Shown here: in pieces, positions 46,080 through 58,611 of the stretch
Position numbering within the stretch: the first letter of the stretch is position 1
Layout of the letters: each line of letters starts with the position of its first letter
From: Rhizomys pruinosus
Lineage: Eukaryota; Chordata; Mammalia; Rodentia; Spalacidae
Assembly (NCBI GenBank): GCA_009823505.1
Contig: VZQC01008059.1
Span: 1,292,707-1,356,706 of the forward strand
Length of the DNA stretch: 64,000 bases
Direction: 5' to 3'
The notes under the pieces: model-generated
What the model was told of the DNA's origin: nothing
The model's database searches: none
What the model saw: the letters and a program-made list of their open reading frames with translations, nothing else
Position numbers and translations under genes: made by a program

Positions 46080-47155
46080 GGGATCTCCTTGGAGGAGACC
46101 CAAGGAACAGAGCTTAGAGGAATAATTACAGAGCTACGCAGAGAAATTAAAGAAAATAAGAATTCAAAGAACTAAAGAGAGAGAATGAAAAACTCAAAAA
46201 GGACCTAGAGGGACACAATGACAAACTTCAGAAAGAACTAAAGGAACAGATTGACAAACTCCAGAAAGAACTAGTGGGAGAAAAAAACAAACTCAGAAAG
46301 GAAGTAGAAACACTGAAAAAGGAAGGCAACCAACGAAATTAGGAGCGCCAAGAAGAGATTGAGAAGTTCAAAAAGGAAATGGAGATACTAAAGAAAACAC
46401 AGGATACAACGAAAAAGGAATTAGAACATTCATCCAATCAAGAAGAAAGGAAAAGAAAAAGCTTCAGAAATAGAACAGTGGAAGCAGAACAAAGAATATA
46501 AGATCTGGAAGATAACAAAGAGCAACTAAAAAGCTCAAATAATGATTATGAAAAATTTTAAAGTACACAAAATTGGAACAACCAGGAAATATGGGACACT
46601 ATGAAAAGATCAAACCTCCACATGATAGGAATAGAGGAAGGAGAAGAAGCTCTGGAGAATAGTATTGATTAGATCTTCAACAGAATAATAGATGAAAATT
46701 TTCCCAAACTAAAAATAGACAAACCTATACAAATACAAGAAGCACATAGGACTCCAAATAGACAAGATCAGAAAAGAAACTCCCCATGCCATATCATAGT
46801 TAAAATGCTAGATGCCCAAAACAAAGACAAAATTCTGAAGGCTACAAAAGAAAAACAAGTCACATACTAAGGGAAACCCATCAGAATTACAACTGACTTC
46901 TTGGCTCAAACCATGAAAGCAAGAAGAACATGGAGCAAAGCATTCCCAGTGCTAAAGGACTATGGATGCCAACCCAGAATACTTTACCCAGCAAAAATGT
47001 CAACTATAGTTGAAGGAGAGAGAAAAACCTTCCATGACATAAACAAGATGTTAGAATACATGTATGGAAAGCCAACACTTCAGAAAATACTTGAAGTAAT
47101 TCAAAGGGCAGAAGAGAGGAGCAACAATCCTCCAAAACCTAGGAAAATAAACTAA
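46080..47155 (+). pseudogene. L1 ORF1, decayed
   Basis: Same layout as 26960-28064: coiled coil (about 46170-46320), RRM-like part and C-terminal domain (46901-47155 still open). Stops and frameshifts break the rest. Confidence 0.8.
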
Positions 47156-47190
47156 TAAAAATGTAACCAAATCAGAGGCTAGAAGTCCAA

Positions 47191-50100
47191 ATGGATAACA
47201 AAGTGAAAGGAAGCAACAGCTATCTTTCAATTATAACCTTAAATATTAATAGGCTAAACTCCCCAATCAAAAGGCATAGACTGGGAGAATGGATTAGGAG
47301 ACAAAACCCAACTATATGCTGTCTACAAGAAACCCATCTCAATTTCAAGGATAGGCACCAACTTAAGGTGAAGGGATGGAAGAAAGTATTCCAAGCAAAT
47401 GGTACCAAAAAGAAAGTGGGTGTGGCTATTCTAATATCAGACAAAATAGACTTCAAAACAAAAGAAATCAAAAGAGACAAAGAGGGCCATTACATCTTTA
47501 TTAAAGGAACAATTGACAATGAAGATCTCACAATCATGAATATATATGCACCAAACACCAGTTCACCAAACTTTATAAAGACAATTCTTCAGGAACTCAA
47601 GTCAAGGCACAGATTAACCCCAGCACACTAATAGTAGGGGACTTCAATACCCCCATTAAGTCCCCTAGACAGATCAACAGGACAAAGGATAAACAGAGAG
47701 ACAACTGAACTAAATGATACAATACACCAAATGGACCTCATAGACATCTATCGAATATTTCACCCAAACACCAGAGAATACACTTTCTACACAGCACCTC
47801 ACAGAACATTCTCCAAAATAGACCATATACTGGGACACAGAAAAAACTCAACAAATACAAAAATATTGAAATAATCTCATGCATTCTATCAGACCACAGT
47901 GCAATAAAACTCAATATCAACACCAGGACAAACCCTACAACCTACAAGAATACATGGAGACTAAACACCACTCTCCTGAATAATGAATGGGTCAAGGAAG
48001 AAATAAAGAAAGAAATAAAAACATTCCTGGAACTGAAGGACAATGATAAAACAACACAGAAAAACTTTTGGGATACTTTAAAAGCAGTCCTAAAAGGGAA
48101 ATTTATAGCTCTAAGTGCCTACATTAAAAAAACAGAAAGAGAACAAGTGAATGATCTAACAACGCAGCTAAAAATACTTGAGAGAAAACGACAGATGGAC
48201 CCTAAACGCAGCAGACAAGAAGAAAAAACAAAAATCAGAGCAGAGATCAATGAAATAGAAACAAAGAAAAATCATACAAAAAATCAATGAATCCAAAAGT
48301 TGGTTCTTTGAGAGAATATCAAGATAGAAAGACCTCTAGCCCAGTTAACCAAAAGAAAGAAGGAACAACTCCAAATAAATACAATCTGTGATGAAAGGGG
48401 AAATATCACAACCGACAATGAAAAGATCCAGACAATCATGAGGGAATACTTCAAAAACCTATACTTTACTAAGTTTGAAAACCTAGAAGAAATGGATCAA
48501 TATCTTAAATCCTGGGAATCACCAAAGCTCAAACCAAGAATATATCGACAGACTATATAGAACAATAGTACAGGAAGAAATTGAAGATGTAATAAGTAGC
48601 CTCCCAACCAAAAATTGCCCAGGCCCAGATGGTTTCATTATATAAAATATTTTAAAAAATATAAAAGAATTATATAAAATATTTCAAAAAGACTTACAAC
48701 CATTACTACTCAAGTTGTTTAGAAGGATACAAACGGAGGGAGTTCTCTGAGATTCCTTCTATGAAGCCAACATCACGCTATGAGCAAAACCAAGTAAAGA
48801 TACAACCAAAAAGGAGAACTATAGACCCATATCCGTAATGAACACAGACGCCAAAATTCTAAAGAGGATAATGGCAAATCACATACAGACCCACATCAAG
48901 AAGATCATCCACCATGACCAAGTCGGATTCATACCAGAGATGCAGGAATGGTTCAACATGTGAAAATCAATAAATATCATCAAACATATAAATGGACTGA
49001 AGGACAAAAAACCACACCATCATCTCAATTGCCGTAGAGAAGCCCTTTGACAAAATCCAGCATCCCTTCATGTTTAAAGTCCTAGAGGGAATTGGACTTG
49101 AGGGATCATTCCTCAATGTAATCAAAGCCATATACAGGAAACCCACAGCCAATATCATCCTAAATGTAGAAACAACAGAAGCATTCCCCTTAAAGGTAGG
49201 AATTCAGCAAGAATGCCCCCTGTCACCACTCCTTTTCAATATAGTGCTGGAAACACTTGCTAGGGAAATAAGGCAAGAAAAGGAAAATAAAGGAGTTCTA
49301 ATAGGAAAAGAGTAAGTCAAGCTATCCCCTTTTGCTGATGATATGATTGTATACCTAAGGGATGCTAAGAACTCCACCAGAAAACTCCTAGAAATGATTA
49401 AAAACTTCAGTCAAGTGGCAGGATACAAAATAAATCTAGAAAAATCAGTAGCCTCTTTTACACCAACAACAAGCAACTGAAGAAGGACTACAAGGAGACC
49501 TTCCCATTCACAATAGCCTCAAAAACAATAAAATACCTAGGAACAAACCTAACCACGAACACGAAGGATCTCTACAACAAAAATTTTAAACCTTTGAAGA
49601 AGGAAATTGAGGAAGACATCAGAAGATGGACAAACCTCCCATGCTCATGGATTGGGAAAATAAATATAGTAAAAATGTCCATCCTACTCAAGCTAGTGTA
49701 CAGATTTAATGCAATCCCAATCAAAATCCCCAAGAGTTTCTTCACAGGCTTGGAAAAAAAATCCTCAATTTCATTTGGAAAAACAAAAGACCCCGAATAG
49801 CCAAAGCAACCCTGAGTGAAAAGAGCAATACAGGGGGGATCGCTATACCAGACATCAAACTATACTACAGGGCTATAGTCATAAAAACAGCCTGGTACTG
49901 GCACAAAAACAGACCAGTTGACCAATGGAATAAAACTGAAGATCCAAACCTGAGCTCATACAATTTCAGCCACCTCATATTTGACAAGGGGGCCAAGAAG
50001 ACACAATGGAGGAAAGACAGCATCTTCAGCAAGTGGTGTTGGCAAAACTGGATCACCACTTGTAGAAGAATGAAATTAAACCCCTACCTCTCACCTTGTA

Positions 50101-51060
50101 CAAAAGTCAACTCCAGATGGACCAAAGACCTCAACGTGAAACCCCAAACTCTGGAGGTGATAGAAGAGAAACTTGGCAGCAGACTACAAGACATAGGCGT
50201 AGGAAAAGACTTCCTAAATCAGACAGCAGCTGCACAAGAAATAAGATCGACAATTGACAAATGGGACCTCATTAAACTCAAAAGTTTCTGTACATCAAAA
50301 GAAACAATAAAGGAAGTGAAGAGAAAACCCACAGAGTGGGAGGAAACCTTCACTGCAGATACATCTGACAAAGCATTAATTTCCAGAGTATACAAGCTAC
50401 TCAAATAACAAAGAAAGACAACAAATGAATCACTCAAAAGATGGAGCAAAGATCTGAATAAAGACTTCGCAGACGAGGAATTAGAGATGGCTGAGAAACA
50501 TCTTAAGAAGTGTTCAACATCCCTAATGATTAAGGAAATGCAAATTAAAATCAGTTTGAGATATCATCTTACACCATTAAGACTGGCTAGAATCAGGAAA
50601 ATGAATGATACCAAGTGCTAGAGACGTTGTGGGGAAAGGGGAACACTCATCCATTGCTGGTGGGAATGTAAATTTGTACAGCCACTATGGAAAGCAGTGT
50701 GGAGAACCCTTAGAAGACTCGAAATGAGCCTGCCATTTGACCCAGTCATACCACTCCTGGGTATACACCCACAAGACTCATCTTACTGCAGAGATACATG
50801 CACAGTTGTTTATTGCAGCTCTGTTCACAATAGCAAAAAGCTGGAACCAGCCCAGGTGCCCCTCAACTGAAGAGTGGATAGAGAAAATGTGGTACATGTA
50901 CACAGTGGAGTCCTAGGCAACGGTAAAGAGGGACAACATCATGAACTTTGCAGGTAAATGGATGGAGCTAGAAGACACTAAGTGAAGTAACACAGTCCCA
51001 GAAAAACAAATGACAAATGGTGTCCCTCATATGTGGATGCTAGTGCCAATAACCCAGTTA
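47191..51060 (+). pseudogene. L1 ORF2, heavily decayed
   Basis: The endonuclease start (47191-47631) is open for 146 codons, then frames change repeatedly. The reverse-transcriptase catalytic block survives as ACTTTTGCTGATGATATG at about 49328-49343, just after an in-frame TAA (about 49312). The cysteine motif has a TGG to TAG stop at about 50618. A small AT duplication sits at 48640-48690. It keeps the Trp codon at about 50957 that is TGA in unit 2. Confidence 0.88.
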
Positions 51061-52067
51061 TAAATATTTCTTGTGGAGAGGGATGCACATTAAAAGAACA
51101 ACAACAGAAAAACTGCATCAGAAAACTGACTGAAATGGTGAATCAGGAAGGGTGGGAGGGGTGGGAGAAGGAAACGGGTGTATATCCAATTAATGCATAT
51201 TTAACTGACGTGAGTTCAACAGGTATCCAGTTTTGTCCAAACACTGTCTACAGGTTACATGGTGTTTTAGGACTTAGTAAAAGTCAATATGTGTACATTA
51301 AAAAACATTGGTTTAAAGGCTCTGATTAAAACGGTAATGCATCTGAGTTAAATGGAAATATAAATTGCTGTTGTCCACATTTGTTTTCCTAAAATCTGTA
51401 TAGCAATAACTTTGGGATTGGCACATACAAATGTTCTCTATAATTTGTCTGTTGTACAGTATTGCCTTGTAGCATTCTCTTTCACCTATAGGATGATTTA
51501 ACTTAAAAATTAATTTTGCTTCCCAGTTTAATCACACACAGACACCCAAAACAGCATAGGTGAATTTGATGAAATCTGTGCCTTGATTCCACCCTATAGG
51601 TATGTATAATACAACTGCCTACTGGAGACTCATGGGTCAAAAAACAAAAAACAAAAAGCAGGGGGGATACAGATAGATATGAAACCTTTTTGTCAAAAAC
51701 TTTGCAATTCAAATATTAAAAAACTAACTACAGGTAAAGATTTGCATGTTCCAACAGGTCAAAATGTCACCAACTTAACAGCTGAAAAAGAAAAGATACA
51801 GCTTTGCACTGAGTAGGATGTACCAGAAAGTGCCAGCAGAAAGGTTGGCCCATCTGAACACTGAAAGGAAGAAAAGCCTCAGATTGCTACAAACATCAAA
51901 CCCCTCTGTTGATCCTACTTGTAACAACTATTTATAATGAGTCTTAACGAAACTTACCTTCTAGGTGCCACAAAGGTTTTAATATGAGAGACTTTCTTAC
52001 CTCCTCCCATAGAACAAGGAGAAATATGATGATGAGGTCGTTCTCCAACTGTAAATTGGAGCTGTTA
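51061..52067 (+). other. L1 3' UTR, first part
   Basis: Matches 31920-32805 up to about 51922. It then continues with the segment that is inverted in unit 2. Confidence 0.65.
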
Positions 52068-52079
52068 TAGAGGTAATCT

Positions 52080-52240
52080 TTTTTTTTTCTTTTTGGTCTT
52101 TTTGAGACAAGGTCTCCCTACAACCCCAGCTGTCCTGTAACTCACTCCAAAGACCAGGCTGGCCTTGAAATCACAAAGATCCACCTGCCTCTGCCTCCCA
52201 AGTGCTAGGATTAAAGGCACATGCACCACCACACCCGGCT
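52080..52240 (-). repeat. B1 SINE in L1 3' UTR, 12-bp target duplication
   Basis: Minus-strand B1 ending CACACCCGGCT, flanked by TAGAGGTAATCT at 52068-52079 and 52241-52252. Confidence 0.97.
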
Positions 52241-52252
52241 TAGAGGTAATCT

Positions 52253-53531
52253 CTTATAAAACTGGTAAAACTGCCTTCTTTAATTGACTAATAGACATAG
52301 GAACTGTGAAAAGGATTATTCTCTATTCAGAACCAAATATAATACCAAAGTCTCCTTAAGCTGTTCACTTAAGCAAAATAGATCCATACAGGAGGTCTGA
52401 CATCAGCAATGGATTATTCTACAAAGGAGATGTTGTCCAAGGGATCCAAGCCCCCACAAAAGGTAAAGGTTCCTTGCCTCTAAACTGGGATACCTGCAAG
52501 AAGAGAGGTGATAAGTCCATGCTGTTGAAGACCTGACATTAACATGGGAAAGATGTATTGAGACCACACATGCAAGTGTACAGATGGTCTCTGGAATACC
52601 AGAGAGTGTTACCAAAGGCCACTAAGCCAATAAAGCAAATATGGGTCTCCTTGTGTCAAGCAAGACTCCTCCATCAGCACCAGCTACACCTCACCTGCCT
52701 GGAAATACTGTGCAGCAGTGGCAGCTATATGCCTATATATCCCAAATCTAATTGGCTACTAGCTCTCTCCTTGGAGGAATAACCCATGGCTGATGCCACA
52801 AGCTTACATCCTCTAATAGTTAGGAGATGTTATAAGCCACAGTAAGAGACCCTGTCATATTTAACAGAAAAAAAATGTAATTCATGGATTAACATACCAT
52901 CCAAACATCTGTGTCTATACCAAAGTAACCTAGCATCACAATTAGTACTGTTTAAATACCTATCTATATAATTGCTTGTACTTCATTAGTAGGATCGAAA
53001 GGTTATTCCTGGACAAACTGTCAGCCCATGAAAGGAAACAGCCAGAATTGACCAGAGTCCAAGACAACAGCTCCAGAGAAAGTAGACTGTTCTGCTTCTC
53101 ATCCACCTGTGCCCCTTTTCTAAGACTAGGGAACAATCTGCGGAATAGGGGGTGTGGTAGAATGCAAGGGCTATGATTGGGGTGAATGGTGAAACTACAG
53201 CAATATAGTCTAAACACTCATTTGATCAACTTGATTGAATATACAAGGCCCCCCTGCTGGATGGTGGGACCCATGGGCTGTGTGGGTTTGGGCACAACTG
53301 CTTTCAAATTGGTTTTACATGAAGGATACTTGTACTCATAAATTATCACTTATTTTTAAAAATGAAAAAAAAAACTGAGAGAAAAATGCAGGACAGTTAT
53401 GGCAAAATGCATGATCTGGAATGGGGTGGGGTGGGGTGGGAGGAAGGGAAAGGGAAATATGCCTGAACTGAATTGGAAAATGATGAATGAAATACACAAA
53501 GCATCAATAAAAAAATGAAAATTAAGAAAAT
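52253..53531 (+). other. L1 3' UTR, terminal part
   Basis: Non-coding. It ends with a (GGGGT)n polypurine stretch at 53417-53440 and ACAAAGCATCAATAAAAAAATG. Its last ~790 bp recur in the L1 fragments at 58612-59371 (plus) and 57276-57483 (minus). Confidence 0.7.
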
Positions 53532-53589
53532 AGAAGCATGTCTCTTTACACACGCATATACATATAAATATATATACATATATTTACAT

Positions 53590-54250
53590 ATATCCTAAAG
53601 GGGATTCAGTGACCTTAGGAGTTATCACAGGCTAACAAATGGAAAGTCTAATTGTCTCACTTTACCTTGAACTCTACTTCTAACTTGTTCTGGAACCTCC
53701 ACATTGTCATGTATGGAGCAGGGGTTCTTGGAGCCCTAACCATCTCTACTGGACTACTGGCCACCAGTAGATCTTTATCCAGAGTGAGCTAAGCAGACAT
53801 GAACTAACAGTATCAAACTCATGGTCCCACAGACAGCCCTGGTTAATCTAAGATTAATACAAAACAAAACATATGAATGCTTAAAAGGGGCTGTTATCAA
53901 AGTCTGGGGATTCACAGGGTTGTGAGGGTGGTAAAAAAGTTTGGGTGAGAGAGGAATAAAGTATTATATCCATGTAAGAAATTGTTAAATAGCCTATATA
54001 ACAAAAATAAATTACTTCTAAAGAAACCAACATCTCTCTCCACAAGAAGAAATGTAAATGAAGACAAGACCAGATAGCTTGAAGATGACTCACCATGAGA
54101 ATCTCAGACAGACTACCCCCCCAAAAAAGTACACAAAAAAGCATACAATACCTTCCATTTGCAAACAACAAATGGATACACAAGACACATGTGAACTTGG
54201 CACAGTCTAATGGATCCACAGGTTACTCTACAGGCAAGAATGATAAGGTA
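53590..54250. other. Unit backbone without genes
   Basis: Paralog of 8881-9534; deleted in unit 2. No gene seen. Confidence 0.5.
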
Positions 54251-54251
54251 T

Positions 54252-54410
54252 ATGGCTGGAGAGATGGCTCAGTGGTTAAGGAAACTGGCTATTCTAGCAG
54301 ATGAGCTGGGTTTGATTCCCACCACCCACATGGTGACTAACGATGATCCAGAACTCCAGTTCCAGAGATCTACCACCCTCTTCTGATCTCTATGGATATC
54401 CAAAAACATG
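54252..54410 (+). repeat. Old B2-type SINE
   Basis: ATGGCTGGAGAGATGGCTCAGTGG head, single AACTCCAGTTCCAG segment; paralog of 9535-9670. Confidence 0.87.
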
Positions 54411-55623
54411 GGTGTATGTAAATATGTGCAAACTGTATACATAAAAGTAAAAAAGTAATTAAATGCAATAAAATGCAAAAAAAATGATAGAATGCTACAG
54501 GAAACGTAAAGAACTCTGGGGGGAAACTTAAGATTCACTTGGTGTGGCAAAACACCTGTTATTTCCATTTCCAAACTTTATCAGGACATAGGATGCAAAC
54601 AAGTTCTATGGAACATTAAAACTGGGGTTGCTAGCAAATCAGTTTATGATATCAGAGCTACCATTCCCTTAAATAATATGGCAGAACACAACTGATGTTA
54701 TTCCTAGGAACACCTACGGCTTTATGCTCTATATGGGACATGGGATGCTTTTGGTAAGAATTTAGAATATAATTCTGGGATCATATACACATAAATTTTA
54801 CTCTCTGAGCTGTGAACAAATATCTCCTCAATCCAAAAAGAACCCAAATGGCAGATCATCCCAGTCTTTATTGCTGAACCAAGGTGTTTCTTCTAGGGTT
54901 TTAGGAGAGTGTGGAGGGCTCTCTGACAGCTGTACCTTTGGAGAGCCCTCTTCAGCAAGGGTGACCATTTCCAAAAAGAAAAAAATGCTAGACTCCTGAA
55001 AAATTGTAGGGAGCTCAGTTTGACAGCCTTTTCTGTCCATTAATTGTTTACTGTTTCTACAACTGGGGGGCCTAAACTTTGCAAATCTTGTAAATTTCTG
55101 AACTTCCTGAACCTGGTAAATAGGATTTATATCCTAAAGTCTGTAAGTCTTTTAGGTATGGAGGTTTCTTATTTTCCCAGGTTTATAATATTCTTCCTCC
55201 TCAAAGAAGGATATTTTTTGAGATAAGTTAACTTCAGCTTGTATGTAAATCACCATGTAAATCACGCCAGGATGACCTGCCTCTACCTTCCATGTGCCTG
55301 GATTAAAGGCATGTGACACCATAGCAGGATCAAGGCAGAATGCTTTTATTCAGAGAAAATGTACATACAACATTACTTTACACCTGCAGAGTGCTGAAAT
55401 GTAGGATTCTGTACTATCTATGAGTGTAATGTTGATTTTTAACTTGGAAATAACTTTTTTTTTCTGTAATGTAATCTCCAGAGAGATTATCAAGCCAAAA
55501 TGCAAAAGGAGGAAAAGATTTCATACATGAAAAAAACAGTCAGAAATTTAATTTTAAAAAGAGTTGTAACTAAAATATTTGAATTTTAACAACTTTTTCA
55601 ACAAAATTGCAAATATTTTACAA
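54411..55623. other. OR 3' flank, no gene
   Basis: Paralog of 9700-11087. The 10-bp inverted repeat is intact (54914-54923 and 54941-54950), and the truncated old B1 lies at about 55268-55330. Confidence 0.55.
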
Positions 55624-56831
55624 TTAATTGGCTAAGCCCATTGAAAACTTTGCTTTCCCAACAACCTTCTTGAATGCACTCTTGACTTCCTTGTTCCTTA
55701 GACTGTAGACCAGAGGGTTCATCATGGGGATGACCATGGTATAGAACACAGAGGCCAGTTTATCAGTGTCTATGATGTGACTGGAGCTGGGCTGCAAGTA
55801 CATGAAGATGAACGTCCCATAGGAGATGGAGACAGTAGTGAGATGTGATGCACAGGTGGAGAAGGCTTTATTCCTGCACTCAGCTGAGTGCATCCTCAGG
55901 ATAGCAATGAAAATAAAGACATAAGAGCTCATGACAAACAGAAGAGTGAAAACAATGTTGAACGGTGCCAGTATAAATAATATAAATTCATTAGTAGATG
56001 TCAGAGCAAGAAAGAGCCAGCAGTGGGGGAATGTCACAGAAGAAGTGATGAGGGGCTGGAGAGATAGCCTAGCGGTTAAGAGCGCCGACCACTCTTACAG
56101 AGTACCTGGGTTCGATCCCCAGAACCCACATGGCGGCTGAGAACCGTCTGAAACTCCAATTCCAGGAGAACTCCAGTTCCAGGGGAATCCGACACCCTCT
56201 TCTGACCTCCGCGGCATTGCATGACACGGGTGCACAAACCTGCATGCAGACAGTACATTCATACACATACAGAAATAAATAAAAACAAAATTAAAAAAAG
56301 AAGTGATGAGTGACATTGGAATGACAAAAGGAGAGATGGAAGGTGAAGGAAACATGGACAAAGCATTGTGAGAGTCCATTGATGTAGGAACCACCAATGA
56401 GCAGGACACACACTGTAGGTGTCATGGTGGTGGTGTAATGCAGGGGTTTACACTGCTGCATGGCGGTCAAAAGCCATTGAGGCCAGGAGGAAACATTCAA
56501 TAATAGCAAATGCTACAAAGAAGAACATCTGGGCAGCACACCCATTGTAGGATATGATCTTATCTCCTGTGAGAAACCCTTCAATTACTTTGGGTGTGAC
56601 AGCTGAGGAATAAACACAATCTACCAGGGAGTGGATACTGAGGAAAAAGTACATGGGAGTGTGGAGTCTGGAGTCCAGCAGAATCAACATGACCATCCCA
56701 AGGTTCCCACCCAGAGTAATGAGGTAAATGAGAGTGAAGATCATAAACAAAGGGACTTGCAGCTCTGCGGCATCTGTTAACCCCACAAGAATAAATTCTG
56801 TCACCTCTGAAATATTCTCCATCAAACGCAT
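55624..56831 (-). pseudogene. Olfactory receptor pseudogene, OR5B-like
   Basis: Third OR copy. Codons 1-127 are open (56831 to 56448) through [10 protein letters not shown] 2-bp loss at about 56450 (GGTTTACACTGCTGC against GGTTTACACACTGCTGC in the other copies) then causes a stop. A B2 at 56053-56298 with 12-bp duplication splits the second half. A second 2-bp loss lies at about 55995 (TTAGTAGATG against TTAGTGTAGATG). The last 120 or so codons (55624-56037) remain readable, including [10 protein letters not shown] and NPLVYSLRN. No full-length receptor is possible. Confidence 0.96.
56053..56298 (+). repeat. B2 SINE inside the OR pseudogene
   Basis: Young plus-strand B2, head GGGCTGGAGAGATAGCC, doubled 17-bp segment (about 56152-56185) and tail AAATAAATAAAAACAAAATT. 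It is flanked by AGAAGTGATGAG at 56041-56052 and 56299-56310. It is antisense to the OR. Confidence 0.98.
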
Positions 56832-57275
56832 TAGATATTATGATGGAAACCTAGGACAAGAGAGGAAATGAAAAAATATGCTAGGTGAAAACCCCCAGGA
56901 AAATTAGAGTATGATCAAGTTCTCCTACTAATGTGTCAGGTTGATGTCTTTTTTGTAGCCTAGTCTGAGCATGATCCTTGATATCATTTATCTGTGAATT
57001 ATACAACAGGGCACCGAAACGTCTTTGCTTCCACTGGTTGCCCCTATCATAAGTCTATGGTTTATTTCCATTTGTCTGACACGTAATTTAATTTATTTCA
57101 ATAAATTATTCAGTAAAAGTATATACTTTGTGCACTTCATGCAGTTCATATGAATCATTGTAGACACCCCTCCACTGCAGCTCCCCTGGTGTGTTCCCCC
57201 ACAGGATTTCCTGCATTCTGCCATATATTTTAAGGTCTATCAAGGTATTGGTTGGTCTGTGGATCCTCCTAAATA
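56832..57275. other. OR pseudogene 5' flank
   Basis: The splice-acceptor tract is kept just upstream of the ATG (complement at about 56851-56872). The block from 56801 to 57275 recurs at 57484-57960. Confidence 0.6.
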
Positions 57276-57483
57276 TTTTTTTAATTTTAATTTAATTTTT
57301 ATTGATGCTTTGTGCATTTCATACATTATTTTCCAATTCAGTTCAGGCTTATTTCCCTTTCCCTTCCTTTACATTCTACCATGCCCCCTCTTCCGCAGAT
57401 TGTTCCCTAGGCTTAGAAAAGGGTCACAGGTGGATGAGAAGTAAAACAGTCCACTCTCTCTGGAGATGTTGACTTGGACTCTG
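57276..57483 (-). repeat. L1 3'-end fragment at duplication joint
   Basis: Minus-strand copy of the L1 3' terminus (AATTTTTATTGATGCTTTGTGC) with an internal deletion between about 57368 and 57371. It runs to GTTGACTTGGACTCTGG. It lies exactly between the two copies of the OR start region. Confidence 0.88.
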
Positions 57484-57515
57484 GTCACCTCTGAAATATT
57501 CTCCATCAAATGCAT
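57484..57515 (-). pseudogene. OR gene fragment: first ~10 codons
   Basis: Minus-strand ATG at 57513-57515 followed by about 10 codons identical in kind to the OR start ([10 protein letters not shown]), then cut by the L1 fragment. The upstream region to 57960 matches that of the OR at 55624-56831, including the acceptor. A remnant of a fourth OR copy or a local duplication. Confidence 0.88.
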
Positions 57516-58134
57516 TAAATATTATGATGGAAACCTAGGACAAGAGAGGAAATGAACAATTATGCTAGGGGAAAGCCCCCAGAAAAAGTAGAGTATGATC
57601 AAGTTCTCTTACTAATGTGTCCGGTTGATGTCTTTTTTGTAGCCGAGTCTGAGCATGATCCTTGAAATCATTTATCTGGGAATTATACAACAGGGCACTG
57701 AAATGTCTTTGCTTCCACTGGTGGTCCCTATCGTAAATCTATGGTTTATTTCCATTTGTCTGACACGTAATTAAATTTATTTCAATAAATTATTCAGTAA
57801 AAGTATATACTTTGTGCACTTCATGCACTTCATATGAATCATTGTAGACACCCCTCCACTGCAGCTCCCCTGGTGTGTTCCCCCACAGGTTTTCCTGCAT
57901 TCTGCCATATATTTTAAGGTCTATCAAGGTATTTGTTGGTCTGTGGATTCTCCTAAATTTTTAACTGGTCAAACAATGTAACATCATCCCCTTAAAAAAA
58001 GACCAACTCTCCAACATCCTCAGTGGTCAGCTTGCAAGTGTACCTCAGCTGAGTGTCTTATCCATTTTCCAAAGTCTAAGCTAGATTTTCTCTGATATGA
58101 AGGCTTTGTAAAAATACTTTGTTTACTATTCTAT
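57516..58134. other. Duplicated OR 5' flank, no gene
   Basis: 57516-57960 is about 95% the same as 56832-57275. 57960-58134 is diverged from unit 1 at about 12595-12700. No gene seen. Confidence 0.6.
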
Positions 58135-58320
58135 GTGTATGAGTATACATTCTCCATATATGAACGTACACCCGTGCCATGCTGGCAGAGGTGAGAAGAG
58201 GGGATCTGATTCCCCTGGAACTGGAGTTACAGACAGTTGTTAGCCACGTTGGGGGTGCTTGAGAAGTCCTCTTAAACAGCAGCAAGTGCTCTTAAATATT
58301 GAGCCACCTCTCCAGCCCCA
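58135..58320 (-). repeat. Old B2-type SINE
   Basis: Ends CCACCTCTCCAGCCCC, with CCCTGGAACTGGAGTTACAG in single copy; paralog of 12735-12882. Confidence 0.82.
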
Positions 58321-58611
58321 AAGTATTTTAAACTTTATTAAATATTGTACAAACACACTTATCTATACTGTGCATCAAACATTAAGCAGCAGATAGTTTA
58401 GCATGAGAACTAGTGCTTTTGTTTTCCTACAGGATAGTGACAAAGCTTATCCAACCTTTGTCCCATCTCATCTTTTCCTGAATTTTTCAGTGCTCAGTTC
58501 ACAGTATTGTCTAAATATTGAGGTTCCTACTGGAAATGGACATAATATTTGAGATAGTCAAGTGGATATTGAAAGTCGAACTGTCCCTGCACTTTAAAAA
58601 GGGAGCGTTAC

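Larger units (their letters stand above)
45427..53531 (+). mobile_element. Full-length decayed L1 with 14-bp target duplication
   Basis: 8.1-kb insertion flanked by AGAAGCATGTCTCT at 45413-45426 and 53532-53545. It shares its site with the unit 2 L1, so one insertion was duplicated with the unit. It has two partial 5' monomers, decayed ORF1 and ORF2, and an unusually long 3' region (about 2.5 kb including a nested B1) that ends G-rich then AATAAAAAAATG. A separate truncated copy (58612-59371) with its own target duplication confirms that this 3' end is a genuine L1 terminus. Confidence 0.9.
36974..58470. repeat. Segmental duplication unit 3 (~21.5 kb)
   Basis: Collinear with unit 1 plus an L1 (45427-53531) at the unit 2 L1 site and a B2 at 40310. 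It lacks the ERV and MaLR-like element. Its OR is broken. Near its right end, the OR start and upstream region are duplicated (57484-57960), and the homologue of about 13020-14180 is missing. Confidence 0.82.
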
